A stretch of DNA of 32,998 bases. It comes from Thiotrichaceae bacterium. Its GTDB lineage: Bacteria > Pseudomonadota > Gammaproteobacteria > Beggiatoales > Beggiatoaceae. Both the position numbers and the translations under genes were made by a program. This document shows, in pieces, positions 17,183 to 25,174 of the stretch. How positions within the stretch are numbered: the first letter of the stretch is position 1; the number at the start of each line of letters is the position of its first letter. The notes under the pieces were generated by a model, which had not been told where the DNA came from, did no database searches, and saw only the letters and a program-made list of their open reading frames with translations. Where the stretch lies: NCBI GenBank assembly GCA_016745055.1, contig JADGDF010000034.1, positions 1 to 32,998 on the forward strand, in the 5' to 3' direction.

Positions 17183-17585
17183 TTTAATATGAGTAGACAT
17201 AATAAAATGTAAGTAAGCTCAGGACTAAAAACTTAGTATTTGTAATGCCTAAATTTTATGCACTGCATCATAATGCCATTTTATAAGCAACTTAATAATT
17301 AAATTTTGACAGCAGCAGTATTCTCAATTGTTTGAAAGTATAGTTAATATTATTTAATGATAAAAAACATAATGTTATTAAAAAATATTTCACCTATTTT
17401 TTATATCAATTAATTAGTCAATGTTACATAAAAATTTAATTAAAAGGGATTGCACTCTATTTTAAAAAGTTTTATTCTTATGTCCAAACTATTGTGGAGT
17501 AATTATTTAAGCCTAAATTCATAATCCATAGTAATTAACTAGCATTTTTTGCAGTTCTTATTATATACAGGCTTAATTTAAGTAT

Positions 17586-17627
17586 AAAAAAAGAATTTCC
17601 TGTTAAACTCACAGGAAAGGCTTTTTG
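17586..17627 (+). terminator. terminator/attenuator-like stem-loop
   Basis: TTTCCTGT (17596-17603) and ACAGGAAA (17611-17618) form a perfect 8-bp stem. It is flanked by a run of A on the left and CTTTTTG on the right, the layout of an intrinsic (possibly two-way) terminator. It sits about 95 bases before the Met-rich gene. It either ends transcription from upstream or acts as an attenuator in that gene's leader. Confidence 0.5.
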
Positions 17628-17658
17628 TCCAAAGATATTATTAAAAGTTTAGGACAAA
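17622..17658 (+). promoter_or_regulatory. inverted repeat overlapping the terminator T-run
   Basis: TTTGTCC (17624-17630) is the exact reverse complement of GGACAAA (17652-17658). It shares its left arm with the T-run of the preceding stem-loop, so the two could form mutually exclusive structures. It lies 64 bases before the Met-rich gene. Confidence 0.35.
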
Positions 17659-17722
17659 GAGTTAAGTTTATTTTTCCATAAAATTACAAACACATTATAT
17701 TAAACTGTAGGAGTATTGCATA

Positions 17723-18184
17723 ATGAAAATCAGAACCTCTCTTGCTTTAGCTTTAAGCGCTGTCTTTGGTTTAGCTGTTGCTGCTGGTCCTGTTATGGCT
17801 GGTATGGACGGTGGCATGGAAGGCATGAGCGGCATGGACAACATGGCTGGTGGCATGGAAGGCATGAGCGGCATGGACAACATGGACGGTGGCATGGAAG
17901 GCATGAGCGGCATGGACAACATGGACGGTGGCATGGAAGGCATGAGCGGCATGGACAACATGGACGGCGGCATGGAAGGCATGAGCGGCATGGACAACAT
18001 GGACGGCGGCATGGAAGGCATGAGCGGTATGGACAACATGGACGGTGGCATGGAAGGCATGAGCGGCATGGATAAAATGGATGGCGGCATGGAAGGCATG
18101 AGTGGTATGGACAACATGGACGGCGGCATGGAAGGCATGAGCGGCATGGATAAAATGGATGGCGGCATGGATAGCATGAAATAA
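17723..18184 (+). CDS. exported methionine-rich 13-residue-repeat protein
   Basis: A 153-residue precursor. The signal peptide is clear (MKIRTSLALALSAVFGLAVA, cleavage near VMA|GM at 26). The mature 127 residues are almost only nine tandem copies of GGMEGMSGMD(N/K)M(D/A), closed by GGMDSMK. By my count 39 of the 127 mature residues are Met, regularly every third position within a unit, with acidic residues between. No Cys, His or aromatic residue occurs in the repeats. M-x-x-M ladders bind Cu(I)/Ag(I) in known periplasmic copper proteins, so copper sequestration is one hypothesis. An oxidisable methionine buffer is another. TAGGAG precedes the ATG by 9 bases. It stands alone with no copper genes adjacent. 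I do not recognise a named family. Confidence 0.85.
   Translation: MKIRTSLALALSAVFGLAVAAGPVMAGMDGGMEGMSGMDNMAGGMEGMSGMDNMDGGMEGMSGMDNMDGGMEGMSGMDNMDGGMEGMSGMDNMDGGMEGMSGMDNMDGGMEGMSGMDKMDGGMEGMSGMDNMDGGMEGMSGMDKMDGGMDSMK
17810..18160 (+). repeat. nine tandem 39-bp coding repeats
   Basis: Nine head-to-tail 39-bp units, each starting GG(T/C)GGCATGGAAGGCATGAG and encoding 13 residues. Units differ mainly at synonymous positions (GGT/GGC, GGC/GGT). Units 7 and 9 replace the AAC codon with AAA (Asn to Lys). High identity points to recent expansion or homogenisation, and copy number probably varies between strains. Confidence 0.95.
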
Positions 18185-18582
18185 TATTTCAGCTAATCTT
18201 TCGCCTTAAAAACTTCTAGCAGTGAAAAATTTTACTGCTAGAGGTAAACAGATTTAAATCTTTCTAAAATTTTATTTCAAATCAAATTTCTATCACTTAA
18301 TGTATCCAATCATTCTTGTAAAATATCCTTTGTCCTTTCTTTAGTTTCTATTAACAATCAGCACGATTCTCGTCATAAGGTTTAGCACAGAGTGGTTTTT
18401 ATTCTGCTAGAAGTTTTTCATTTTGTATGTATACTCAACATGCACCAATTTGATTTAGCAGGCATAAAAAACATTTTGCAAAATAAATCTTGCTTTCATT
18501 CAAACACTGACTTGTCTTAAATATTCTCCTTCTAAACCAATTAATTCAAAAATGGCTAAAATTTCAAGGAAAAACAATAAAA
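18185..18582. other. intergenic region between the Met-rich gene and thyX
   Basis: About 400 AT-rich bases. Apart from the stem-loop at 18215-18242, I see no gene, repeat or RNA. The thyX promoter should lie here. Confidence 0.5.
18215..18242 (+). terminator. stem-loop 3' of the Met-rich gene
   Basis: TCTAGCAGT and ACTGCTAGA form a perfect 9-bp stem. The centre GAAAAATTTT is itself nearly self-complementary, so the palindrome spans almost all 28 bases. It starts 31 bases past the stop. There is no strong T-run, so termination strength is uncertain. Confidence 0.55.
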
Positions 18583-19266
18583 ATGGATAAACAATTACCA
18601 ATTCACATTGATTTATTAGATAAAGGGTTTATTGAATTACAAGATATAATGGGAGATGATAACGCCATTGTGGCGGCTGCCCGTGTTTCATTTCTTGGAG
18701 AAAGCAAAGGTGATATTCAAGATAGAAAATTAATTGATTATTTACTGCGTAATCGTCATACCTCCCCGTTTGAGCAAGTTGTTTTTAAATTTAGAGTCAA
18801 ATGTCCACTTTTTGTTGCAAGGCAATGGATGCGTCATAGGACTTGGCATCTGAACGAAATTTCAAGAAGATATACTTCAGAAGCTTTGGATTTTCACTTT
18901 CCTGATGATTGGCGTTTACAATCTTCAAATAATAAACAATGTAGTGAAGGTAGTGCTGAAAGTGTAATTCAACAACAATTTAATCAACAAACTCAGAGCA
19001 TTGTAGACACTGCATTACAAACCTATGAACAGATGGTGGAAGCTGGAATTGCGCGTGAACAGGCAAGGATGATTTTACCTCAAAATATGTATACCACATT
19101 TATTGGCAGTGTTGATTTACATAATTTACTCCACTTTTTAGCACTGAGGCGAGAACATCATGCTCAGCACGAAATTCGAGTATATGCCGATGCTATTTAT
19201 GAAAATTTTGTAAAACCTTTCTTACCCTGGACGGCTGAAGCGGCAGAAAAATACCTATTTAGTTAA
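18583..19266 (+). CDS. thyX: FAD-dependent thymidylate synthase ThyX
   Basis: A 227-residue flavin-dependent thymidylate synthase, converting dUMP to dTMP with methylene-THF, NADPH and FAD. The signature RHRx7S is present (R84-H85-R86 ... S94 in RHRTWHLNEISRRYT). The C-terminal block (ARMILPQNMYTTFIGSVDLH, then LLHFLALRREHHAQHEIR) is typical for substrate and FAD binding. Length is in the usual range. AAGGA precedes the ATG by 11 bases. It is a single-gene unit; no thyA is in this window. Confidence 0.95.
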   Translation: MDKQLPIHIDLLDKGFIELQDIMGDDNAIVAAARVSFLGESKGDIQDRKLIDYLLRNRHTSPFEQVVFKFRVKCPLFVARQWMRHRTWHLNEISRRYTSEALDFHFPDDWRLQSSNNKQCSEGSAESVIQQQFNQQTQSIVDTALQTYEQMVEAGIAREQARMILPQNMYTTFIGSVDLHNLLHFLALRREHHAQHEIRVYADAIYENFVKPFLPWTAEAAEKYLFS

Positions 19267-19408
19267 TGTCTTAGCACAAAATCCTACCGTTCCTAGTATA
19301 AGCTTGCTGATTTTATAAGTGTAATGTTGTAAAATAATAACACATGTTGCGTTTTTGCCAGTTAATTTAAAGCGCATAATAATAACTTAGGGACAGACCA
19401 TAACCTGC

Positions 19409-21205
19409 ATGAAGCACATTCGTAATTTTTCTATTATTGCCCATATTGATCATGGCAAATCAACACTTGCAGATCGATTTATTCAAGTTTGCGGGGGATT
19501 ATCAGACCGTGAAATGTCTGAGCAGGTGCTTGATTCAATGGATTTGGAGAAAGAACGCGGCATTACCATTAAAGCTCAAAGTGTTACTCTAGACTATAAA
19601 GCGCAAGATGGCCAAACCTACCAGTTAAATTTCATTGATACGCCAGGTCATGTCGATTTTTCTTACGAAGTTTCCCGTTCTCTATCAGCCTGCGAAGGGG
19701 CCTTACTTGTTGTTGATGCGGCACAAGGTGTTGAAGCACAAAGTGTAGCAAATTGCTATACAGCCATTGAACAAGGTTTAGAAGTTGTACCTGTTTTAAA
19801 CAAAATTGATTTACCTTCAGCAGAACCTGATAAAGTCATTCATCAAATTGAAGAAATTATTGGTATTGAAGCCCATGATGCAGTGCGCGTCAGTGCTAAA
19901 ACAGGCATTGGAGTGGATGAATTGCTCGAATCATTGATTCAACGAGTGCCGCCACCAACTGGTGATGCTGACCTACCCTTGCAAGCTTTAATTATTGATT
20001 CCTGGTTTGATAATTATTTAGGGGTTGTTTCGCTTGTGCGCGTTATGCAAGGAAAATTAGAGAAGCGGCAAAAAATTCAGGTTATGTCTACAGGACGCCG
20101 TTTTCAGGTAGAAAAAATGGGTATTTTTACGCCCAAACCTGTTGATAGAGACGTACTTGGAACGGGTGAAGTTGGATTTGTTGTTGCTAGCATTAAGGAA
20201 ATTGATGGTGCGCCTGTTGGAGATACATTAACTTCTGCAGATCATCCTACAGATAAACCTTTACCTGGTTTTCAACAGATTCAACCGCGTGTATTTGCAG
20301 GCATGTTTCCTATTGATTCCTCAGATTATGAATCGTTTCGAGAAGCCTTGTCAAAACTAAGATTAAATGATGCTGCATTATTTTATGAGCCAGAAAACTC
20401 ACAGGCATTAGGTTTCGGGTTTCGCTGTGGTTTCTTGGGTATGCTGCACATGGAAATTGTGCAAGAGCGGCTAGAACGTGAATATGAAATCGATCTCATC
20501 ACTACCGCCCCGACAGTCATATACGAGGTCTTGACCACAAAGGGAGAAACCCTTAAAGTGGATAATCCTGCTGACTTACCTCCGACAGGGCAAATTACTG
20601 AAATTTGTGAACCTATCGTTGAAGCCAACATGTTAATGCCACAAGAACATGTGGGGAATGTGATTAGCTTATGTATTGAAAAACGAGGTGTGCAGAAGAA
20701 GTTGCTTTATTTGGGGGCACAGGTTTCTTTAAGTTATGAGTTACCTCTAAGTGAAATGGTATTAGATTTCTTTGACCGTTTAAAATCAGTTAGCCGGGGT
20801 TATGCATCCTTAGATTATACGTTTTTAAGATTTCAAACGGCAGATTTAGTCAAACTAGATATTTTGATTAATGGAGAACGAGTTGATGCGTTATCTACCA
20901 TTGTTCACCGCTTACAATGTACATCGCGTGGTCGTGGGTTGGCAGAACGGATGAAAAAAGTCATTCCTAGACAAATGTTTGATGTTGCAATTCAAGCTGC
21001 GTTAGGCGGCCAAATTATTGCGCGTCAAACAGTTAAAGCTTTACGTAAAGATGTTACGGCAAAATGTTATGGCGGGGATGTAACCCGTAAACGTAAGCTG
21101 TTAGAAAAACAAAAAGAAGGTAAAAAACGAATGAAGCAAGTGGGGTCTGTCACCATTCCTCAAGATGCTTTTTTGGCAGTATTACACGTTGGAAAAGATA
21201 AATGA
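19409..21205 (+). CDS. lepA: elongation factor 4 (LepA), translational GTPase
   Basis: A 598-residue ribosome-associated GTPase. G1 is AHIDHGKS (11-18), then the switch region with [19 protein letters not shown] (G3) and NKIDLPSA (G4). The LepA-specific C-terminal domain is present, with [20 protein letters not shown] near the end. Length equals the family norm (about 598). It overlaps lepB by 4 bases (ATGA), the conserved lepA-lepB operon of gammaproteobacteria. Confidence 0.98.
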   Translation: MKHIRNFSIIAHIDHGKSTLADRFIQVCGGLSDREMSEQVLDSMDLEKERGITIKAQSVTLDYKAQDGQTYQLNFIDTPGHVDFSYEVSRSLSACEGALLVVDAAQGVEAQSVANCYTAIEQGLEVVPVLNKIDLPSAEPDKVIHQIEEIIGIEAHDAVRVSAKTGIGVDELLESLIQRVPPPTGDADLPLQALIIDSWFDNYLGVVSLVRVMQGKLEKRQKIQVMSTGRRFQVEKMGIFTPKPVDRDVLGTGEVGFVVASIKEIDGAPVGDTLTSADHPTDKPLPGFQQIQPRVFAGMFPIDSSDYESFREALSKLRLNDAALFYEPENSQALGFGFRCGFLGMLHMEIVQERLEREYEIDLITTAPTVIYEVLTTKGETLKVDNPADLPPTGQITEICEPIVEANMLMPQEHVGNVISLCIEKRGVQKKLLYLGAQVSLSYELPLSEMVLDFFDRLKSVSRGYASLDYTFLRFQTADLVKLDILINGERVDALSTIVHRLQCTSRGRGLAERMKKVIPRQMFDVAIQAALGGQIIARQTVKALRKDVTAKCYGGDVTRKRKLLEKQKEGKKRMKQVGSVTIPQDAFLAVLHVGKDK

Positions 21206-22041
21206 ACTGGGATTTAGCAACAATATTAGTCTTACTAGTGTTTATTACGGGTTTAATATCATTATATGATATAGTATTACTTGCACCGCAGCGCCATCGT
21301 AGCAAATCAAGATTATCGGCACAATATGCGACTCATGAAGATAAACAAGCCGTTGATCATGTGCCCTTTTGGATTGACTTATCACGTTCTTTATTTCCTG
21401 TATTCGTGATAGTTTTATTACTACGCTCATTTCTTGTCGAACCGTTTCGAATTCCTTCCAATTCAATGATGCCCTCTTTGCTAACTGGAGACTTTATTCT
21501 AGTCAATAAGTTTAGTTATGGCATCCGGTTACCTGTGCTGAATAATAAAGTCATGGAAGTTAGCAGTCCTCAACGTGGGGATGTGATAGTATTTCGGTAT
21601 CCTGAAAACCCTTCAATTCCTTTTATTAAACGAGTAGTGGGATTGCCAGGAGATAAGATTACTTATCATAATACAAATAAAATGCTATACATTAATGATG
21701 AACCGGTGTTTAAAACTAAAGTAGGGGTTTATCAAGGCCAAGGTTCTGGCAGTGGTATGACAGGTACCGAAAAATTTATTGAACATTTACCTGGTGCCGA
21801 TCACGATATTTTGGTCTATCAACGCAATCTTTTTCAGCAATTATCTACTCAAGAAATCACCATCCCCCCTGGAGAATACTTTGTTTTGGGTGACAACCGC
21901 GATAATAGTAAAGATAGCCGTTTTTGGGGGACAGTGCCTGAAGAAAATTTAATTGGTAAAGCATTTTTAATTTGGATGCATTGGGATAACAATATGAATT
22001 GGCCAATTAATTGGGGACGTTTGGGCATGAAAATCCAGTAA
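21202..22041 (+). CDS. lepB: signal peptidase I (LepB)
   Basis: A 279-residue inner-membrane Ser-Lys protease that removes signal peptides after Sec/Tat export, including those of the surface proteins of this window. Two membrane segments lie at about 5-27 and 62-80. Box B with the catalytic Ser88 is PSNSMMPSL, and the general base Lys143 is in [11 protein letters not shown]. Box E is [14 protein letters not shown]. It is translationally coupled to lepA. The rnc-era genes that commonly follow in gammaproteobacteria are not here; a 536-base gap follows instead. Confidence 0.96.
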   Translation: MNWDLATILVLLVFITGLISLYDIVLLAPQRHRSKSRLSAQYATHEDKQAVDHVPFWIDLSRSLFPVFVIVLLLRSFLVEPFRIPSNSMMPSLLTGDFILVNKFSYGIRLPVLNNKVMEVSSPQRGDVIVFRYPENPSIPFIKRVVGLPGDKITYHNTNKMLYINDEPVFKTKVGVYQGQGSGSGMTGTEKFIEHLPGADHDILVYQRNLFQQLSTQEITIPPGEYFVLGDNRDNSKDSRFWGTVPEENLIGKAFLIWMHWDNNMNWPINWGRLGMKIQ

Positions 22042-22577
22042 ATTTTTAATGTATGGTAGATACACCCATTCAAATTATAGGAAACTTGAGTATTTATTTT
22101 GAGTAATATATATTTTTAAGCGACTGACGAAATTAGTGCTCACTTTTAAATAAATATAATTTTGGTACTACATTTAAGTTTGAATGTCTTTAAAAAGGCT
22201 ACTATTCAATCTTTTAGTATGTACCATAACTCAGTTTCTTTTCTAGTCAGTTTTCCGACAAAACTATTAGGATAAACCAACAAATAATAGAGGAAAGATG
22301 TCACGAACATCCTATTATGGTTTACTATAAGCGTTAACTGTTTTACGTGGTACCATCTTATGGCCAACCCTATTTATATCCTTGTTGCCAGTAACTCCCG
22401 CTTCCCTCATTTGATGGTTATTTTGCCAACTATCGCCTTGATTTCATTCTATTATCAGTCCATATTATATTTAGAGTGGCAAAATATATATTTTACACGT
22501 ATTGTAATATAATCAATATATTTGCCTTACAGTTTTAACCTGAGCGTTAGAGTGAGATTACCCTAAGAGAAAATTTT
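22042..22577. other. intergenic region between lepB and phaR
   Basis: 536 bases without an intact gene. It contains the bulged stem-loop at 22274-22325. On the minus strand, a 42-codon open stretch (22316-22443) carries GDSWQNN ... RVGHKMVPRKT, loosely like the tail of a LysM module (GD ... VGQKLVVPRK). This could be a gene remnant. The phaR promoter should be near the right end. Confidence 0.35.
22274..22325 (+). ncRNA. candidate structured RNA: bulged stem-loop
   Basis: One continuous right arm (ACATC-CTATTAT-GGTTTA) pairs completely with a left arm made of TAAACC, ATAATAG and GATGT, separated by bulges aacaa and aggaaa. This gives 18 pairs around a 5-base loop (CACGA). One-sided bulges on a fully paired strand are more like a selected RNA fold or an old mobile-element end than chance. 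Direction is unknown. Confidence 0.3.
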
Positions 22578-23045
22578 ATGAATCAGAATACGATGAGAAT
22601 TATAAAAAAATACCCTAATCGCCGTTTATACGACACAGAAGTGAGTAGTTATATTACTTTAGTCGATGTGAGAAATTTAGTGGTTGAAGGTGTCCCCTTC
22701 CGTATATTGGATGCCAAAACGGAAGATGATATTACTCGTAACATTTTATTACAAATTATTTTAGAGCAAGAGGAAAAAGGTGAGCCTATTTTTACCAGTG
22801 AAACCTTGATGCAACTTATTCGTTGTTACGGTGATACATTTCAAGATATGCTTGCCAACTATTTTGAGAGAAGTTTAGAACTGTTTTCAAAACAACAAGT
22901 GGAATTTCATAATAAAATGTATAACCCCCTTGCTTTTATGTCAACGATTGCAGAACAAAATATAAAGTTATGGAATGATGTCCAAGATAATTTTCTAAGA
23001 ACCGCTAATCCCCTGAATGGTCAAAATTCTCAGAAAGATAAGTGA
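22578..23045 (+). CDS. phaR: polyhydroxyalkanoate synthesis repressor PhaR
   Basis: A 155-residue cytoplasmic regulator of PHB/PHA granule metabolism. The N-terminal DNA-binding domain is unmistakable (RIIKKYPNRRLYDTEVSSYI, then TLVDVRNLV). The accumulation-regulator part follows (GEPIFTSETLMQLIRCYGDT, FQDMLANYFERSLELF). Members bind PHA and DNA and repress phasin and their own gene. No phaC, phaA or phaB lies in the window, so the regulator is separated from its usual targets. AAGAGA precedes the ATG. Confidence 0.93.
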   Translation: MNQNTMRIIKKYPNRRLYDTEVSSYITLVDVRNLVVEGVPFRILDAKTEDDITRNILLQIILEQEEKGEPIFTSETLMQLIRCYGDTFQDMLANYFERSLELFSKQQVEFHNKMYNPLAFMSTIAEQNIKLWNDVQDNFLRTANPLNGQNSQKDK

Positions 23046-23404
23046 ATAAGTTACAATAAATGGGGTAAATAAATTTGGCTAGTCAACATTAGTGGGTGAA
23101 CAAGAAAATTTTTGCTCACTCACTTGATTAAAAAATACCATTCTCATTAGGTAATTTTAAATACATGATGTCAGATTGGAATCAAATTTCTCCAGCTATT
23201 TTTGTAAGAATATTCAATGGTATGTCAGCACTGGCAGCGATAAAGGAAGAGACATTATTGCAGAAAAAATCAATTCACTAGTTCCAGATTTAGAACACTG
23301 TTGTGATAAACAAATATTTTTTTCGTTTGCCTACTAGCTGGTTGATTTATAAGATATCGTAAATATTAAGTAACAAATGAGAAATATGATTTTTTTGTGG
23401 ATGT
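23046..23404. other. gap with gene remnants, upstream of the MNT/HEPN pair
   Basis: No intact gene. One plus-strand frame at about 23168-23280 begins SDWNQISPAIF, like the DWSxISPAIFG motif of some adenine DNA methyltransferases, but soon stops. A different plus frame at about 23155-23337 reads NIQWYVSTGSDKGRDIIAEK, resembling the GSDKGRDI core of restriction-like nucleases. The two overlap, so they cannot both be real. At best this is a decayed defence gene. Confidence 0.25.
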
Positions 23405-23434
23405 TTGTCCATTTTAGAATCAAGTGAGATAGCT

Positions 23435-23737
23435 ATGATAACCAAATCATTTGCAATGAAATTAATCCAAGAACAATATGTCTATCTTTCAAATGAGTTT
23501 GGCGTTGAAAAAATAGGCATTTTTGGCTCTGTCGCAAAACAAATTGAGACAAAACATAGCAACATAGATATAGTTGTTACATTTAGAAAACCAATAGGTT
23601 TTAAATTTATAGAACTTGTGGAATATTTAGAGCAACTTTTAGGTACAAAAGTAGATGTGTTAACGCAAGAAGGCATTAAAAATATTAGAATTCAGGAAAT
23701 ATCTGACGATATAAAAAACAATATTATTTATGTCTAA
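23435..23737 (+). CDS. mntA: MNT-type nucleotidyltransferase antitoxin, first Asp replaced
   Basis: A 100-residue minimal nucleotidyltransferase. In MNT/HEPN modules this protein AMPylates and silences the HEPN RNase. The motif GSx10DxD is present as G31-S32 ... N43-I44-D45 (IFGSVAKQIE ... SNIDIVV), so the first metal-binding Asp is Asn. The rest of the fold (KVDVLTQEGIK) is normal. I chose ATG 23435; a TTG at 23405 in frame would add 10 residues. The end overlaps the HEPN start by 8 bases, the standard coupling. Catalysis may be lost, leaving only binding; relatives would need checking. Confidence 0.85.
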   Translation: MITKSFAMKLIQEQYVYLSNEFGVEKIGIFGSVAKQIETKHSNIDIVVTFRKPIGFKFIELVEYLEQLLGTKVDVLTQEGIKNIRIQEISDDIKNNIIYV

Positions 23738-24026
23738 GCGAAAAGATATTGATTTTATCCAAGATATTAAAGAAAGTATCGAAAGGATTATTTCCTATAC
23801 TTGTAATGTGGAGTATGAAAGCTTTATCTTAGATAACAAAATACAAAATACAAAATACAAAATACAAAATACAGTGATCAGAAATATTGAAATCATAGGA
23901 GAAGCCACAAAGGCTCTATCTGAAGAAATGAAAATGAATAATTCTGATATACTCTGGAAAAATATTGCTGGAACAAGAGATAAACTGATACATGATTATT
24001 TTGGTGTAAATATTGATATTATATGA
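23730..24026 (+). CDS. hepT: HEPN (HepT/DUF86) RNase toxin, C-terminally truncated
   Basis: A 98-residue HEPN-domain protein with the RNase motif Rx4HxY intact (R83 ... H88-D-Y90 in RDKLIHDYFG). It is helical throughout, as expected. The frame stops at TGA after FGVNIDII, where relatives continue with W-x-x-V and a final helix. The lost part is still readable: NVVKIDLLGLE in the same frame, then KINGILQNIKNENS one frame over to TAA at 24104-24106. A TGG to TGA change plus a 1-base indel would explain this. Residues 36-48 include a 7-residue duplication from a 7-bp DNA repeat. It overlaps the MNT gene by 8 bases. It may be inactive or weakened. Confidence 0.8.
   Translation: MSKRKDIDFIQDIKESIERIISYTCNVEYESFILDNKIQNTKYKIQNTVIRNIEIIGEATKALSEEMKMNNSDILWKNIAGTRDKLIHDYFGVNIDII
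23836..23873 (+). repeat. 7-bp tandem repeat (ACAAAAT, five full copies)
   Basis: Five exact copies of ACAAAAT plus ACA, inside the HEPN gene, encoding the peptide KIQNTKYKIQNT. Relatives have a single KIQNT-like segment before VIRN, so three extra units (21 bp) explain the in-frame 7-residue insertion. A 7-bp unit changes frame when one copy is gained or lost. Confidence 0.9.
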
Positions 24027-24183
24027 AATGTTGTAAAGATTGATTTACTGGGCTTAGAATAAAAATCAATGGTATTCTTCAAAATATAAAAAATGAGAAT
24101 AGTTAACCCTTTAATTTATAATGATGAGAAAACAATAAAATCATTTGTTTACCCTACCTTAATTCATTGAACAAGGCTAAAAT

Positions 24184-25029
24184 GTGTTTAATAATCATGC
24201 TTACTTAGCCCCCGCAAAAATTAACCTGTTTTTACACATTACCTCGCGACGAGCTGATGGTTACCATAATTTGCAGACAATTTTCCAATTTTTAGATTAC
24301 TGTGATGAACTTAAATTAACAGTCCGTCAAGATGGAAAAATTACCTGTAATTCAAATATAGATTTACCTACAAAACAAAATTTAGCTTTTCGTGCCGCTA
24401 AGTCCCTGCAACAAGCTACAAATACTGATTTAGGCGTTGATATTCAAATTGAAAAAAAAATCCCGCTAGGTGGAGGTTTAGGGGGGGGCAGCTCTGATGC
24501 AGCAACTAGCTTACTTGCATTGAACCAATTATGGCAACTAAATTTACCAACATCTAAACTTGTAACGCTAGGATTAAAATTGGGCGCTGATATCCCCATT
24601 TTTATTGAAGGTCACGCAGCTTGGGCAGAAGGTGTGGGAGAAATTTTAACGCCCGTGACTTTAGATGAATCGTGGTATCTTGTGATTCACCCTGGATGTC
24701 ATGTTGCAACGCAAGCAATTTTCGCGACACCCCACTTGACAAGAAATATGCCAGCCATTACAATGCTCAACTTTCTTGAGGGACAAGCTGTCAACGTGTT
24801 TGAAAAGATTGTAAGTGAACATTATACTCAAGTAAAACAAGCATTGAACTGGCTAACACAATATAGTCCGGCAAGAATGACAGGCACAGGTGGGTGTATT
24901 TTTGCAAAGTTTACATGTGAAAACGATGCAAAAAGGGTGCTTCATCAGTTGCCAAGTGAATGGCAGGGATTTGTTGCACAAAGTAAAAATGTTTCTCCTG
25001 CAATAAAAACTTCACAGATTGGTAGCTAA
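24184..25029 (+). CDS. ispE: 4-diphosphocytidyl-2-C-methyl-D-erythritol kinase (IspE)
   Basis: A 281-residue GHMP kinase that phosphorylates CDP-ME in the MEP isoprenoid pathway. Motifs: APAKINLFLHI (catalytic Lys12 region), the ATP loop PLGGGLGGGSSDAAT (94-108), LGADIPIF, and the C-terminal RMTGTGGCIFA glycine motif. It begins at GTG, since the PAKINL motif sits at the family-normal distance from it and no ATG is nearby in frame. tRNA-Gln and prs follow directly, the conserved ispE-tRNA-prs arrangement of beta/gammaproteobacteria. Confidence 0.96.
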   Translation: MFNNHAYLAPAKINLFLHITSRRADGYHNLQTIFQFLDYCDELKLTVRQDGKITCNSNIDLPTKQNLAFRAAKSLQQATNTDLGVDIQIEKKIPLGGGLGGGSSDAATSLLALNQLWQLNLPTSKLVTLGLKLGADIPIFIEGHAAWAEGVGEILTPVTLDESWYLVIHPGCHVATQAIFATPHLTRNMPAITMLNFLEGQAVNVFEKIVSEHYTQVKQALNWLTQYSPARMTGTGGCIFAKFTCENDAKRVLHQLPSEWQGFVAQSKNVSPAIKTSQIGS

Positions 25030-25057
25030 TTACTACAATTTTACTCTCTCGCACAAT

Positions 25058-25132
25058 TGGGGTATAGCCAAGCGGTAAGGCAGCGGGTTTTGATCCCGTC
25101 ATTCCCAGGTTCGAATCCTGGTACCCCAGCCA
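25058..25132 (+). tRNA. tRNA-Gln(UUG)
   Basis: A 75-base cloverleaf. The acceptor stem TGGGGTA/TACCCCA is perfect, with discriminator G and encoded CCA. The D-arm (AGCCAAGCGGTAAGGC) and T-arm (CCAGG TTCGAAT CCTGG) are intact. Anticodon loop TTTTGAT gives anticodon TTG, reading CAA. It sits 28 bases after ispE and 42 before prs, probably released from the shared transcript. Confidence 0.97.
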
Positions 25133-25174
25133 TTTTCTGTCTTTTCAATACACTAAGTGAAAACAGGAGCTCGG

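Larger units (their letters stand above)
17183..17722. other. intergenic region upstream of the Met-rich repeat gene
   Basis: 540 AT-rich bases without a credible coding frame. The only clear structures are the two overlapping inverted-repeat systems at 17586-17658. The promoter of the Met-rich gene should lie upstream of or between these. Confidence 0.5.

Noticed and set aside
17716-18075. Plus-strand ORF rich in HGRWHGRHER repeats
   Set aside because: Same reason: a shadow frame of the tandem repeat, with no ribosome site or plausible start.
17695-18177. Long antisense ORF with MPPSMLSMPLMPS repeats opposite the Met-rich gene
   Set aside because: A 39-bp repeat unit is a multiple of three with no stops in several frames, so long shadow ORFs arise automatically. 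The plus-strand frame alone has a ribosome site and signal peptide.
23836-23873. Short CRISPR-like array
   Set aside because: The 7-bp direct repeat has no spacers. It is a simple tandem repeat inside a coding gene.
1734-24106. Genetic-code change with stop codons read as sense in the broken genes
   Set aside because: All housekeeping genes here use TGG for Trp and end cleanly on TAA, TAG or TGA. In-frame stops occur only in TA genes, so decay is simpler.
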